Shown in pieces: positions 1-11,618 of a DNA stretch of 64,000 bases; position 1 is the stretch's first letter, and the number at the start of each line of letters is the position of its first letter. The notes under the pieces were generated by a model. The model made no database searches. It had not been told where the DNA came from and saw only the letters and a program-made list of their open reading frames with translations. Source of the stretch: Stercorarius parasiticus (Eukaryota; Chordata; Aves; Charadriiformes; Stercorariidae); contig VWZL01001961.1 in assembly GCA_013396915.1 (NCBI GenBank), positions 205,326-269,325 on the forward strand. The letters are read 5' to 3'. Position numbers and translations under genes: made by a program.

Positions 1-1005
1 CCTCAAACATTGTCAGAACATTTTTCATATGAATTTCATCTTTAATAGCATTTATAGCGAAAACTCCTCCTCAGTTATTTACTGTACTAAGCTCAGTGTT
101 CTGACCTAGCTCCTTCACAAACAACCCTGTGTTTAGCAATCAATGATGCGATTTTCTAAGTGTATACTTAGGAAAGCAATAGCATTGCATAGTTTTACAG
201 GAAAAATCAGTGCTAACAAGAGAACTGAACTGAGAAGGTGTTAGAGGCAACTAATGCTGGAAATGGTTTTGTGTACTTTATTGGTCTTTGGATTCATTCT
301 GAAACTCAAAACCAGATTGAACTGCTTGAAATTCTTCAGTATATGAGATTTCTGTGAGCATGTAAAAATATATACTTGAGAACTTCAGGAACAGAAACTC
401 TATTGTCAACCACTTCTGCAACAGAGAAATGAGAAAGAAAAAAAATAATGGGTGAGGTTGCATTTTCCAGACTTTTTGTGAGTGAACCATCTGCTTAGAG
501 AAAAACACCTCAGAAATGGTCACTGAGTAATGAGCTAATGAGGAAACACATCTTCTTTGGTAACTGGTTTTTGTTCTAGACTAAGATACATTTTGACAAA
601 AAAACCCCTCCTGAGATTAAAAAAAAAGAAAAGAAAAAAGTTTGCACCTTTCAGTAGATAAAGCCAAACTTGAAAGAGCCAACCTAACAGGAGTGTCAAT
701 TGCTAAGTAATACTTATTTGTATTCATCATGTGACCATTTTTGAATCTGTTCTATCCAGCATAAACAACCTAAGATGGTGGGGAGTCTCATGGAGTTCCC
801 TGCTGAGGTATTTGTCTAGTAAAAAGTTAAAAAAAGGGTATAAAAAGGTTTTAGAATGTCTTAGGTCTAAACCACGGGTTGTTTGTAAGGTGCAGCTCAC
901 TGAAATGCCAGCTGTGAGGCAGGCTAAGGAGAATGCAAGAGGCTCATTTTATTATACCAGAGAGTCGAGTAGAAAAGAAGCAGCTCTGCAATTTCATTTA
1001 AATTT
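1..1005. other. AT-rich non-coding DNA
   Basis: No recognisable gene or interspersed repeat was seen. There is an A-rich tract around 618-640. The open frames here are short and show no domain. One 139-codon frame begins at 731 and runs into the GC-rich block downstream, but its translation changes character partway along and matches nothing I know. Confidence 0.6.
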
Positions 1006-1009
1006 CCGA

Positions 1010-1320
1010 GGCAGGATTAAGCACGACGTGGGAGAGCAAGGAGAGGACGGCTTTTTTTCTCCTGCTGTAAAAATCAGGCCACCTGATTGCCGCGCCCACT
1101 ACCGCAGGCAGGGCCGGCTGCTCCATGGGATGCCCACTGGAGCGGGGTGATATGGGATGGAGTGGTGTGAAGCAGGATGGTGCGGATCGGCAGCGGCGGT
1201 GGCTGCCCCTGTGCTTCTCGGGGGTTGTGCAGGAGCCCCGCCGCTGGATGGGCTCCAGCAAGTGAAGCAGGCAGCAGCAGGCGCTTTTCCCGGTTGTTCT
1301 TCTTGGAGGTTGAGCGTCTT
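1010..1320. promoter_or_regulatory. CpG-island-like block
   Basis: By hand count, 1021-1320 is about 63% G+C (76 C and 112 G in 300 bases) and contains 18 CpGs. That gives an observed/expected ratio near 0.63, just inside the classical CpG-island limits, in a window that is otherwise AT-rich and CpG-poor. Such blocks often mark promoters, including those of lncRNAs, or GC-rich regulatory DNA. Several overlapping open frames on both strands cross it, as expected from stop-poor GC-rich sequence, so I do not call them genes. No TATA box, transcript start or adjacent exon can be shown from sequence alone. It could also be a decayed GC-rich repeat. Confidence 0.4.
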
Positions 1321-1473
1321 CAGTGTGACCTTAGCTTAATGGCACAAATTCCCAATTTGTCTTTATTGTAGTTTTGATCGTGTCTATTGAAACCCAAATG
1401 ATGTCCTTCCTTTAAAGTAGAGGAGTGTGAGGTAGTTTTTTTAATAAACATTTCTTTTTTAGTGTTTAAGATT

Positions 1474-1766
1474 TCATAGAATCATAAAATCGTTTTGGTT
1501 GGAAAAGACCTTTAAGATCATCAAGTGCAACCGTTAACCTAACACTGCCAAGTTATGACTAAACCATGTCTCTCAGCACTACATCCTCACGTCTTTTAAA
1601 TGCCTCCAGGGATGGTGACTCAACCACTTCCCTGGGCAGCCTGCTCTAACACTTGATAAAAATTTCAGTAAAGAAATTTTTCCTAATATCTAAACTAAAC
1701 CTCCCCTGGCGCAACTTAAGGCTGTTTCGTCTTGTCCTGTCACCTGTTACTTGGGAAAAGAGACCT
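1474..1766 (-). mobile_element. CR1 LINE, 5'-truncated 3' end
   Basis: Read on the plus strand, the element starts with a degraded complement of the CR1 tail (TCATAGAATCATAAAATCG). It continues through the diagnostic 3' region: a 'ttggaaaagacctttaagat' block, 'ccctgggcagcctgctctaac' near 1632, and 'aaactaaacctcccctggcg' near 1692. Similarity fades after the 'gggaaaagagac' stretch. The copy therefore lies on the minus strand and keeps only about 290 bp of the 3' end, as is usual for CR1 after incomplete reverse transcription. Many substitutions and small indels suggest an old insertion. Its sequence type matches the element at 59606-60150 and differs from the 'ctggagatcatctagtccaa' type at 21808. 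Confidence 0.9.
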
Positions 1767-2338
1767 TTTTGAAGTCCTTCAAAAGTGCTATTTCAATGTA
1801 GTCAATCTAATTTTAAACCACTGCTTCTCTGGTGAGACACAACACATACTAAAACATCATAGCTTTCTTAAATTGTTTTGGTTTTTTTTTTCTTTTAGAA
1901 GTAGACAAGGACTTTTCTCCTCTGCCCCTCAGATGTTAAATTTTTCTGTTTGGTTGGTTTTTCCTTACAAAAGGAGGGGTAGAAGCAATCTGCTGAGCAT
2001 ACGTTGTAAAACCTCTGCCAGATGCATGAAATAGTCAAGACTGAGAATAGGGGCAAAAGAAGAAATCCTTTTAACCATTGAAACTGCTAAAACTATCCTT
2101 AAGGTGACTTCTCGCAGTGTGCGACTGCAGGCCTCTGCTTGAACGTCTTAACCCCTAGCTAGTACTAAGCAGTTTGGAAGGTGACTAGGACAGGTGTGAA
2201 AGTTTCTCCCTTGTTTCATGGCCTGGAACATGTGTTGTGTTGGGTGACATGAGAAAATCCACTCTTTAGGTTTTGAAATTTCATTTTTATTAGTATTTTT
2301 CTTGCAATTACACTTGTTCCTTTTGTACTGTATCTCTA
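1767..2338. other. Unannotated non-coding DNA
   Basis: This T-rich sequence directly follows the CR1 copy on its 5'-truncated side. No coding or repeat signature was recognised. Confidence 0.5.
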
Positions 2339-2790
2339 TTGCCAGCACCAATAAGAGGTAAAAATTGCTCATTTTATACAATGACTGTTTCTTGTAAACT
2401 CTGTGGTAGTCTTAGGGAAGAGGACCCAGAAGTCGGTCTTTGGGGTATGTCTGGCTCTCAGGCAGCTGCATCAGGATCTTGGTCTGGCAGTAGTGCCTGC
2501 AGAGCAGTCAGGCTTCAGGAGAGACAGGCTGCATGGTGCGGGCCAGTCCCAGGCGATGACTCTAGTCCCTGGTCTAGAGAGCTCACTGAGGACAACACCA
2601 ACCCTCCAGGACAAGGTCTTGAATTCTGGAGTTCACCTAGGGATCAGCTGCTGCCTCTCATAGAGGGGAAACAAGGTGTCCTCCCCTGCCCCCAGCTTGT
2701 TTATTGGAAAGATGAGTTCTGTGCACTGCTTGGCATGCCAAAATCAGGGCTGAGAATTACAGGTCGAGTAGGTTGAGTTGAAGCTCTAAG
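2339..2790. other. GC-richer unidentified block with 145-codon open frame
   Basis: G+C is visibly higher here than in the flanks. A plus-strand frame of about 145 codons (2339-2776) and a second overlapping frame (2403-2663) are open. I recognise no domain, signal peptide or codon pattern, and no splice context was seen. It could be a decayed repeat of unknown family or simply GC-rich unique DNA. I do not call it a gene. Confidence 0.3.
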
Positions 2791-4855
2791 GAAGATGAGC
2801 TCACATCTCTTGTTAATTATATTTCCCACTGCTTGTTTTTTGATGACTTCCCACTTGAAGCATGAGTTTCTTGCCTTATCCAATTCTCCTTGTGTATTAT
2901 ACGCTCGCTCTGTGTCTAGCTCTGAATTTTCTTTTCTGCTCTTTGACCAAGAGTTAAAAAATTAGACATTATTTAGCCATTGCCATTTAGATATGCCTAA
3001 TTTAAGACAGCTAATTCCTTCACTGAGCTATTTTTTAAGTCCTTTTATGGATTTAGGCCCAGACATTTTACATTTTGGGCTTCTGATGTTTGGTGTTAGA
3101 ATACTCTCAGCCACTCTGTAGATTTAGTAGCAATAAATTACTTTGAGATGTTTATGGGAGAGCAAGAAATTGAGTCTGCATCCAAGGCTAGGACTCTAAT
3201 CAAGGATTCTTCCCTGTGGTATACGTTTTTCTAAGTTGCTCTGCTTGTTTGACTGACGAGTGTCAGCACATTGCTTTGCAATTAGGCATGATTCTTACTC
3301 TTGTGTTTCTGAAACTACGATTTGGTATCTATGTAGCCAAGTTGGTTCCATCCGCAGTCTGACTCTTAGGATAAGCTAAAAATCAATAAAGTTACATGAC
3401 AGCATTTATGTACAAGATCACCCAGTTTATTTCCATGCTTGTAATGATCAACTTGTGCCCTGCAGAAGTCACTTTCAGCTCTGTCGAGGTGCAGTTTCTT
3501 TTTAAAGCTAATCAAATCTAACCGAGGGTCTAATCCCCACTTGATCCCCCAGGGACCTGCAGCTTCAGCCCCCTTTGTACTTGTGCAGCATGCAGATGAG
3601 TCACATTGGTTTCTCTTGTGGAGAATGAACTAACAAAAGTTAGTTATGGGATCCAGGGTTTCACTGGATCATCCAGCTTATCCCATTTGCCCAGCAGCCA
3701 TGTGTTCATGAGATCTGGCAGGAGGCAGAATGGAAATGTGCCTTTGGCAGCAGCATGTGATTAGACTTGGGTGGGTGTAACATATTACATCTTCTGCTAG
3801 AGGCGGCAGTGATTTAATGCTTGTGTTGGGGTGATATTGAGTAATATTGTTATTTTTAAGGTAATATTGAGTAAAATTAGGTAATATTTTTAGGGTAGCA
3901 TTTACAGATCCCACTCATAGACTGGTACCCCACTAGGCTAAGCATAGTATAAACACATAAGAAAAGGATGAACCTTGCAGCAGAGCAGTGTTAAGATTCT
4001 AAATATAGGTTATAATGCGTGCTAGAGAAGTTTGGGAGGAAACAAGCAGGAAGATTCACCAGCAGTGAATATAAGTGTCCTTTCATTCATTATCGATAAC
4101 TGCATGAGCCATCTGGTAAGGTTAGACTGCTGAAAGAAAATAGAATAGTGCCTGAATAAATAGTTAAAACAAAGTTTTAGCCTGACTTAACTAAGATTTT
4201 ATAAACCTTAGAAGATTTCTGTAATTATTTTGGACTGCCTTTGCTTTTGTGGCATTATTTTCCCACATATTCTTGGCATTTTGTCATTTGAGTATTATTT
4301 GTGACTAGTGGCGTCTCGTAGACTCTCCTGACTAACCCGGTTCCTTGCAGATTTGGCTGTTGTAATATACTGCCTTGTTTTGGAAGGAGGAAATATTAAG
4401 TCATTACAGAAAGATCCTAAATAATTTTGAACTCTCAGACTTTATTTCTTTTTATGGCAGTATTGAAGGATGACCATTTATTTCTAACTAAATAAGAAAA
4501 CAAAATACATTGGTTTATCCACGTAAACTTAGGGCAACTTCTATAGACTAGTGGCATCTTTATTAGATAATGTTTGGCTCTGAGAGATGCACAGAACAGT
4601 GAATATTATGAAGACCGTCATTGCTAAACTGATCTTTAACTTGTTGCAGTACATCAAGTAGCGTATATTTAGGGAGGTATATAATATGATGAACTTTCTG
4701 AAACCTTAATGGTTATGACTGCAAAAACTTGTTAAACTGGATTTTACAACACTTACTTTTCTAAAAATTTGTAATAGAAGAAATGAAAGTTTTAAAGTAG
4801 AATTATGAATGAATACAAGTCAGGACAAAGTGACATATGCTGAAAAGATCCCAGG
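2791..4855. other. AT-rich non-coding DNA
   Basis: No gene or interspersed repeat was recognised. A short imperfect tandem repeat at 3830-3893 is listed separately. Confidence 0.55.
3830..3893. repeat. Imperfect tandem repeat, GGTAATATTGAGTAA-like
   Basis: Three related units are visible: GGTGATATTGAGTAAT at 3830, GGTAATATTGAGTAAAAT at 3860, and a shortened GGTAATATTTTTAG at 3880. Spacing is uneven (30 and 20 bp), consistent with old slippage duplication followed by decay. Confidence 0.6.
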
Positions 4856-5522
4856 CTCTCAGAATGGATGAGATTGGACAGAAGCCCAGGAAATCATCTA
4901 GTCCAATGCCCCTGCCCAAAGGGGGGTCACCTAGACAAAGTTGTCCAGGACCATATTCAGTCAGGTTTTGAATATCTCCACAACCTACCTGTGTAACCTG
5001 TTCCTGTGTTTGACCACTCTCTCAGTCAAAAAGTTTTCTTATGGCTAAATAGAACTCCCCACATTTTAATTTGTGCCCCTGCCTGTTGTCCCATCACTGG
5101 GCACCACTGGGAAGAGTCTGGCTCCATCTTTTTTACTCCCCCTGCACCTTCTCTTCTCCACAGTGAGCAGCAACAGTTGTCTCAGACGCTCTTCATATGA
5201 CAGATGCTCCAGTCCCTTCATCATCTTCATGGACTGGATTGGCTATAGTATGTCCATGTTTCTCATGTGCTGGGGAGTCCAGACCTGGACTCGACTCCCC
5301 AGGGGTGTCTCACCAGTGCTGACTAGAGGGGGAGGATCACCTCCCTCAACCTGCTGGTAGCACTGTGCCCTGTGCAGCGCAGGAGGCTGTTGGCTGCCTT
5401 TGCCATGAGGGAGCATTGCTGGCTCATGGTCAACTTGGTGTTCACCAGGACCCTCAGATCCTCCTCTGCCAAGTTGCTTTCCAGCCAGTCAGCCCTTAGC
5501 CAGTACTGGTGCATGGGCCAGG
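4856..5522 (-). mobile_element. CR1 LINE, 3' portion including ORF2 tail
   Basis: On the plus strand this runs from the CR1 3' terminus ('atcatctagtccaatgcccc' near 4894) back through the ORF2 C-terminal coding region, ending abruptly near 5522 in the 5' truncation. The 3' tail has lost its 8-bp tandem repeat. The sequence type is the 'ctggagatcatctagtccaa' group also seen at 21808 and 58638. At about 670 bp it is the longest gap-free CR1 piece in the window. It carries many point changes and at least one in-frame stop, so it is an old, inactive copy. Confidence 0.92.
4960..5520 (-). pseudogene. CR1 ORF2 (reverse transcriptase) C-terminal remnant
   Basis: Translated on the minus strand, 5520 down to 5323 gives an uninterrupted run with the hallmark CR1 ORF2 block that follows the RT palm: '[19 protein letters not shown]' and then '[10 protein letters not shown]'. 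A stop codon follows at once, where active elements continue into the C-terminal region. Past that stop, further pieces of the same ORF are recognisable at lower coordinates in shifted frames, including 'KKMEPDS' and a 'VVKHRNRL' block. The catalytic FADD-type motif lies upstream of the truncation and is absent. In intact CR1, ORF2 encodes an endonuclease plus reverse transcriptase used for target-primed retrotransposition. This fragment cannot do that. Confidence 0.88.
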
Positions 5523-7261
5523 TAATATGGTCTTGTAAAATAAACATGTATCCACAGATTAAATGTAGCTACATATGCTATTCATATTTAGTTCTAATAA
5601 TAGCAATAAGAAAATGGTCAGCAAAATTTCTGTAACAAAAAGGATAAATTTGGAAGGACCTCTTGAACTGAAATTTGTGATTCCTGAAGATAACAGTATG
5701 TAAGACACAAATAGCAGCGCAGAGAGCTCAGAGGGTTTTTTTCTTGTATAGTAAGAGGTACTGTGTTGGCTTTTTTTTCTGTCAATAGGACAACAATTCC
5801 ACATAAACTGGTTCCAGCTACATGAATCTAAAATAAACCTTCATCTTTCCCTCTCCGCTCAGTTCTGTCACTTACAAAATATGATTACTTTCTGCGCATA
5901 TAAATATATATGCATGATTAAGCTTCAGTTTTATTTTTAAGGACGTTTTTATTTCAGTACTTGTGCCAAAATACATATTTCATAAACTAAAGTCATGGAA
6001 GCTGCAGTAGTTAATAACATAGGGAACAGTAAGACTCTTTTTAACCCTTTTATTTATTACAGTGTGCATGTGTTGGTCCCTTTCCCTTATCCCTCCACGC
6101 CCCTTCCTGGAAAGAAAGCTCAGTAAAGTTGAAAGGAAAGGTCATGCCCAGTTTTTAGAAGATACTCAAGGAGTTATTTTCTTCTTGATAAGTATGGGAG
6201 TCTCAGCAGCTGGGCCTCCAGCATTCCACAGCAAGCCTTTGGTAATGTCTAAATTACAGCTTGGCCAGATCTCCCATTCTAAGACTTCTTTTGATTTCCT
6301 TTCCTTTATGTTCAAAAGTCTCAAGACTCAATTCCAGGTCCTCAGTTGTGTTTTTCTGGGAGTGCAGAGTGATTTTTAAGACCAGAGATTTGGTATTCCA
6401 CAAATCGCCATGTGAACATAAGAGAAGCACAAAAGCTATGGGAGGAGCATACTTCTTTTTCTGATAAAAGTAATGGGGACAAGTGACTACTGCCTTTATT
6501 TTCTAGGTTGCAGTTTAGAACTATCTGTAAATTGTAATCATTTGCTTGCCCTCTCTAAACCAAGGATGGCAGCTGGGCACAAGCATGAAGTGAAAATACA
6601 AGCGATGCAATTTCATGCCATGTTCTTCAAACTGCAACTTGTAGGCTATTATTTTTCTTGAAGTCTTGTTTATTACATCTTTTTAATGCCTTTGACTTGT
6701 TAGAAATTCACCGAGAAGATGAAGAAGTGAGTAGATGAGGGAAAGGATTATTAATATTAGAATATAGCCTGCTTTTCAATGGACTTGCTGCCCAATAAGA
6801 TGTGAGGTTGGACAGAGGCTTGTGGTTCTTGATCAGAGCTTAAGCTCAGCCTTTTAAAAAAGAAGACAAGTTAAAATACCTCTGTAAACAAATCACCACT
6901 AGGGAAGAGGTCCATCTTTGCTTCTTTATTTTGTATCCTGTTATATATTAAAAATGCTTAAATATTAATGGGAGCAGAGAATCATGTATTTTCTAGATAC
7001 CTGGTTCACTAAAATCTCTCACTCTACCCCTGCTCAAATGTCATGGAAGAGCTTCAGTAGTCAAAATTGCAGAGCTCAGGAACGTGTTCTCTGTGCTAGA
7101 AGTACTTGGTCTGTTTGACTGCCCATTGAGATGGCTGAAGGAGTAGTTGCTGTAATTTTTACCTACAATTTGTGTTTCCGTCTACTTCATTTACACTTTC
7201 AGTATAAATAGACACAGCCAGAGTGCTGGATAATCTCAACTAATCTTCCTTTCCCATGAAA
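5523..7261. other. Non-coding DNA, no element recognised
   Basis: AT-rich sequence with scattered short open frames of no recognisable character. No interspersed repeat was seen until the CR1 tail at 7262. Confidence 0.55.
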
Positions 7262-7330
7262 GGTGGGATGAGATGATCTTCCGAGGTCCTGTCCAAGCTG
7301 AGCTGTACTATGATTCTGTGATTCTGTGAT
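7262..7330 (+). mobile_element. CR1 LINE, 3'-terminal stub
   Basis: The piece reads 'gatgagatgatcttccgagg', then 'tgtccaagctgagctgtact', then the tandem tail ATGATTCTGTGATTCTGTGAT. This is the final ~70 bp of CR1 in plus orientation. Everything 5' of it was lost at integration or has decayed beyond recognition. Two tandem copies of the ATTCTGTG unit are preserved at the end. Confidence 0.88.
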
Positions 7331-10261
7331 TTTTGTCTGGGCCAAGTTGAAACACTAAAATAATAATTCTGTGATGTACATTTATGTCTCAAAGTTATGG
7401 AACAAAACATTTAAACTTTCATTTCTGTTTCTTTTTTATTCTGTGTTGTAAAATTTTATCACATTTTTCAAGTTCCCTTGTATACAGCTAAATGAGATTA
7501 TTTCATGTAAAACATACAGTATTTTTTTTTAGGCAGTCTTCAGTAACAGAGAAGAAGATTAGTTATTTAAGCTTACAATAGAAATAACATTAACTTGGTT
7601 CCTGGTCAGTATTTCTCACAGCTAGAATCTGGATACTTTTGCAACTATTTGGTGCAAAAGTGCTTTAAGGCCAGCAAAAGCATTAACCTAAGATACTGTG
7701 AAAATCTGTAACAGAAGTCATCTATTATGTGAGCCTATTGTTCTGATTCATTTTCCTGGGTCCCAGGTTACACCAAAAAGTTTAAATAAATTAGTAGTTT
7801 TTACTTTTGTGGTGTTCTGGTAGATGTACTTTGAATATATAGTTTTCATTGGAAGTAAAGATTTTGAAATTAAATTAGAATACACTAATATGCTAGTGGT
7901 GTGCACTGAGGAACTTTCTTGAGGAAATAAAGGGAATAATATTATCATTCTTTGGTGATGGAGGCTATTGCCCGTGTTAACTGGTTTATGTAAATCCTAC
8001 CTAAGACTATCCTAACAAAATGCCACTGCCAGCAGATTTCTTCTAAAATAACTTCCATATGCAGTGCTTAACTAGGTAGGAAGTGGACACCCGGATGAAA
8101 CAACAGACCTTTAATTCCCTCTGAGCTCTTACAAGTCTCACTTGGTTATTGTTTGCGTAACTGTACGTAAGAATCCAAGGTAGGCGAGAGGGAGGGAAGG
8201 AGAGAAAGATATTACTTCCTCCTCTCTGATACAGACTGTACAAATACGGCCATAAGGATAAAGTGCTTAAATGTATTTCATTGCAAGTAAGGTAAAGGCT
8301 GTTGGATAAAATCAGCTACTTCATGTCTTCCCTGCCATTGTTTTTTGTCACCTGACAACAGTGGACTAGAGTATCCCTGATACAGTCCACGCAGATGGGA
8401 CTGTGTTCGCTGATTTCTAGTTATGCACTAAGGAAATAATTAAGTATCATTAGGAAATTTGTCTCTGTGAAAGCCTGAAAGTAAAACTTCCTGAATATGT
8501 GAAACACAGTGGTGGGTATTCTTCTGAAACTGGAGCAGCTTTATTCCCCATGGATGATCCCCATTCCAGTAACTCTTCAGGTTTGCAGTTGCCTGTGTTG
8601 GGATCTTCAGCCTGATACGAAAAATTGTGGTAGGCTATTGTCGGTGAGGCTTCTCAGCTTTTATCCCCTGCTCTGCCAATTTGTTTTGTGGGAAGACAAA
8701 GGTCTAACCCAAGCATGAATTACTGTGAGAACTACAGCTCGCCAGAGTATGTACTAACCCTCAGCTTCCAAAATGCCAAGAGCCAATATTGAAAATTAAA
8801 TAGAACTGAAAACTCTCAATAATCCAGGCTAAGTAGTCTGCTGAATTCCAGACAAATCTGGATGGGAATGAGGACTGACTGTCACTGTGATCAACAGAGG
8901 TCTGAAAAAAAGCTGTCTGCTTTGTCTCCTGGTATTTGGAATTGTAATATGTGAAATTAGTCCTTGCTATGAAGTAGATAGATAACACTGAAAATGTATT
9001 AAGGTTTATACAATGCATTATTTTTAATCTCGAAATAGAGGCTGATATTTTCTATCTATATTCTTACATAGGAGAGGTAAAAAAAAAATATCACTTCTTG
9101 AATTAAAGTAAACATTTTATTTCAAATGCTTGGATGCGTTACTACTCTAAAAATTAACTGGGTTAGTTCTAGAAAATGAGGTTTTCTTATACTCCTTCAT
9201 GGCACTTTTAGCAGAAAGTCTACTTAGAAATGGTGTCATCCTGAATAATTCATAGCTAACTCTGCACTTAATGAACCATAGCTACTGGGAAACAACAGTT
9301 ACTTGGCCAAGTATCCAGCATACATGCTCTACATGTTTGAATATTTAGACATCAGTTGAAGTTGGAGGTAAGTCTCAGGAAAAAATAATCTGTAGCATTT
9401 CTGGTATGGTATGGAGTGCAAACTAAGAAAGAAAATTCAGCATGTTGTGTTCAAGTGTAGCAACCTTCTTTTATTTGTTCTTCTTGTCTCTTATTTGTAC
9501 CATGAATTGCTGATTTAAAATTGAGCTTCTCCTAGTTTACAGCAGATATGTTGCCTTCACTATTTTGTGAGGTTGCAACTGGATATTTTGTTTCTCCTTT
9601 TGCTTCCAATGAAGTAATTTGAAAACATGTAATTTGCTTAGATTTATTATTATGCGACAAAAAGTAAAATGCATTAAAATACAAGATTCAGTTCCAGTAT
9701 GTTGGCTTCTGCAATGTGCAAGGAAATGATCTGCATGGCCTTTTTGCTGAAATATCTAGTGATACTTCCAGAAGCTACAATGTGCTCTTTAGACTTACTG
9801 CGTATTTTAAGCGTGTTCCTCTTTACGAAAGTTTAACCACAGAGCAGGATGTTTCTGGATAGTACAGTGTCAACATTATGCAACAGAAAATAAAAAATAA
9901 AAAAGAAAGCTTCATTGGCTGACTGCTCAGATGTCTGTCAGGCAGGGGGTCACAGCTGAACAACTGCATGTCTGAACAACATAGATTTAACATGGGTTCA
10001 TTTTTTTAATTTCAGAATTAAGTCTTATGTCATTCGCAAAGTGCATAATATCTAGTGTTAATGTTGAGATCATAACCCAAAACTAAGGTGTGTGTAGAAT
10101 TCATATGCATAGTCATGCCTGAGCTTTCGAAGGAGGTTTAATAAAACAGCATAATTATATGTGTAAGTTATGCTAATGGTTTGACCCAGGAGTTACCTCA
10201 CGCTTCTGTGAATATTAGCAAGTGTCCTATCACAAATGCATCTTTGATGCTAACACTTTGA
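7331..10261. other. AT-rich non-coding DNA
   Basis: About 2.9 kb with no recognisable gene, repeat family or RNA. There are short A/T runs, such as A9 near 9080. Nothing further can be supported. Confidence 0.55.
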
Positions 10262-10560
10262 ACCTGGTAAAAAAACCCCTATTTTTGTAGCAAGAAAAGG
10301 AGCGCTTTAATCAAAAGGCTTTTTTCCTTCGGACCTTCCCTCTCCCGGGCCGTATCATTAAAATATTGGGAAGCATATATATGAAAAGAATTACAATTTC
10401 CTCTCGAGAAAATGTAATTGAATCCAATAAAGGTGATCTAAGGCCAATTGAATGATCAAGGGAAAAGGTCTCGATGAATAATTAGGCAGATTTTACTGTA
10501 TCGCAAAGTAATTAAGTTCCTTCACTGCAGCGTGAAGAAAGCTGCTTCTTGTTAGAAGGA
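10262..10560. promoter_or_regulatory. Candidate conserved non-coding element (homeodomain-site cluster)
   Basis: This AT-rich stretch keeps eight CpGs between 10302 and 10532, unusual for neutrally evolving methylated vertebrate DNA of this composition. It contains two TAATTA cores (10479-10484, 10509-10514), TAATTG (10415-10420), a CCAATTG (10444-10450) and a CTCGAG palindrome (10403-10408). There are no simple repeats and no open frame. This texture is typical of vertebrate developmental enhancers bound by homeodomain factors. That is known for the class; its application here is inference, since no alignment was possible. Confidence 0.4.
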
Positions 10561-11489
10561 TTGGAGATAAACTTTATTCAGGATGCAATCCAAAAAGTTT
10601 TGCTGTCCAAACACAGGAAGCCAAACATCTTAACCATGTGGGTACTGAAACTGTTCTCTCTGAGGTGTGAAGACCAGATGCTCTTCCATTAGTGTCAGAA
10701 AGAAACATGCCTATTCACATCTTTCATAAAATAGGTCTCTATTTGTTCAGAACAGGTCTACAGAACAAATAATTCTAGTACTAGAAGCATGAGAGTTTCT
10801 GAATATTGGAAAACTTGGTTTGTGTTTGAGGCTATCGGTACAGAGTCACAAGGTCTTACTTTTCAAGAGAGAAATATGCAGCCACTGAGAGGTGGGAGGG
10901 ATCCCATGGTATACAGCCATGGAAGGACTTTTCTCTGCAGTCTGCTTGCTTGTTATGGCTTTTTCCAGGTTTGAAAAACTGTGTGGATTTCACTCAGAAG
11001 AGTGCCTACAACTGAAAAACCTCTGATGAGAACACCCTGTTTCCTCACCTCCAGCTGAATTAGTTGTGTATCTTTTGCATAATAATACTTTAATTGTCCT
11101 TAACCTGATTCTTTTTCCATCTTAAAGATGGTTTCAGTATTGGCAAGATATGATTATGCAAGATGGTATTTAACCAGTTATGGAATACACGTTAGTGATG
11201 TCCTGAATCTTTACTGAAGGTAATGGTTTTCAGTTCTGGTCTTTATCCTAGTCTCCATTTGAGAGCAATTTCAAAACCAGTACAGCAGGAAGAACAGTAA
11301 GAGACAGCCAGGGTTTGTTATTGTTGTCCCTTCTACTCTTAGGTTTTATGAGTGCATATTTTCTGTAAGTTTCTTGACCTTCTGTAAGATCTCTCTGGGG
11401 ATACATTATTCTAACCAAGGTTGTTTGTTGTGACTTCCTACAGGACATGTCAAAACAGCCTGTGAGTCACCTGGAGGGGTTGCTTTAAT

Positions 11490-11513
11490 GGATCCCATAA
11501 ATGATCCCATAAA
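11490..11513. repeat. 12-bp tandem duplication
   Basis: Two adjacent units, GGATCCCATAAA and TGATCCCATAAA, differ at the first base. Probably a slippage duplication. Confidence 0.75.
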
Positions 11514-11592
11514 GTTTCTGCGTTATTCCAGGATATAGAGAGTTAGTTCCATGAACTTTAATTTTTTCCATTATTAATGACATGGAAAGGTC

Positions 11593-11618
11593 ATATACCC
11601 TAAACATATACCCTAAAC
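11593..11618. repeat. 13-bp perfect tandem duplication
   Basis: ATATACCCTAAAC occurs twice head to tail with no mismatch, pointing to a recent slippage event only 80 bp from the similar duplication at 11490. Confidence 0.85.

Noticed and set aside
998..1371. Overlapping open frames in the CpG-rich block
   Set aside because: GC-rich DNA is poor in stop codons. The frames overlap on both strands and none has a recognisable domain.
1427..1440. let-7-like TGAGGTAGT strings here and near 54850
   Set aside because: Only the seed region matches; neither continues like let-7 nor has an opposing hairpin arm.
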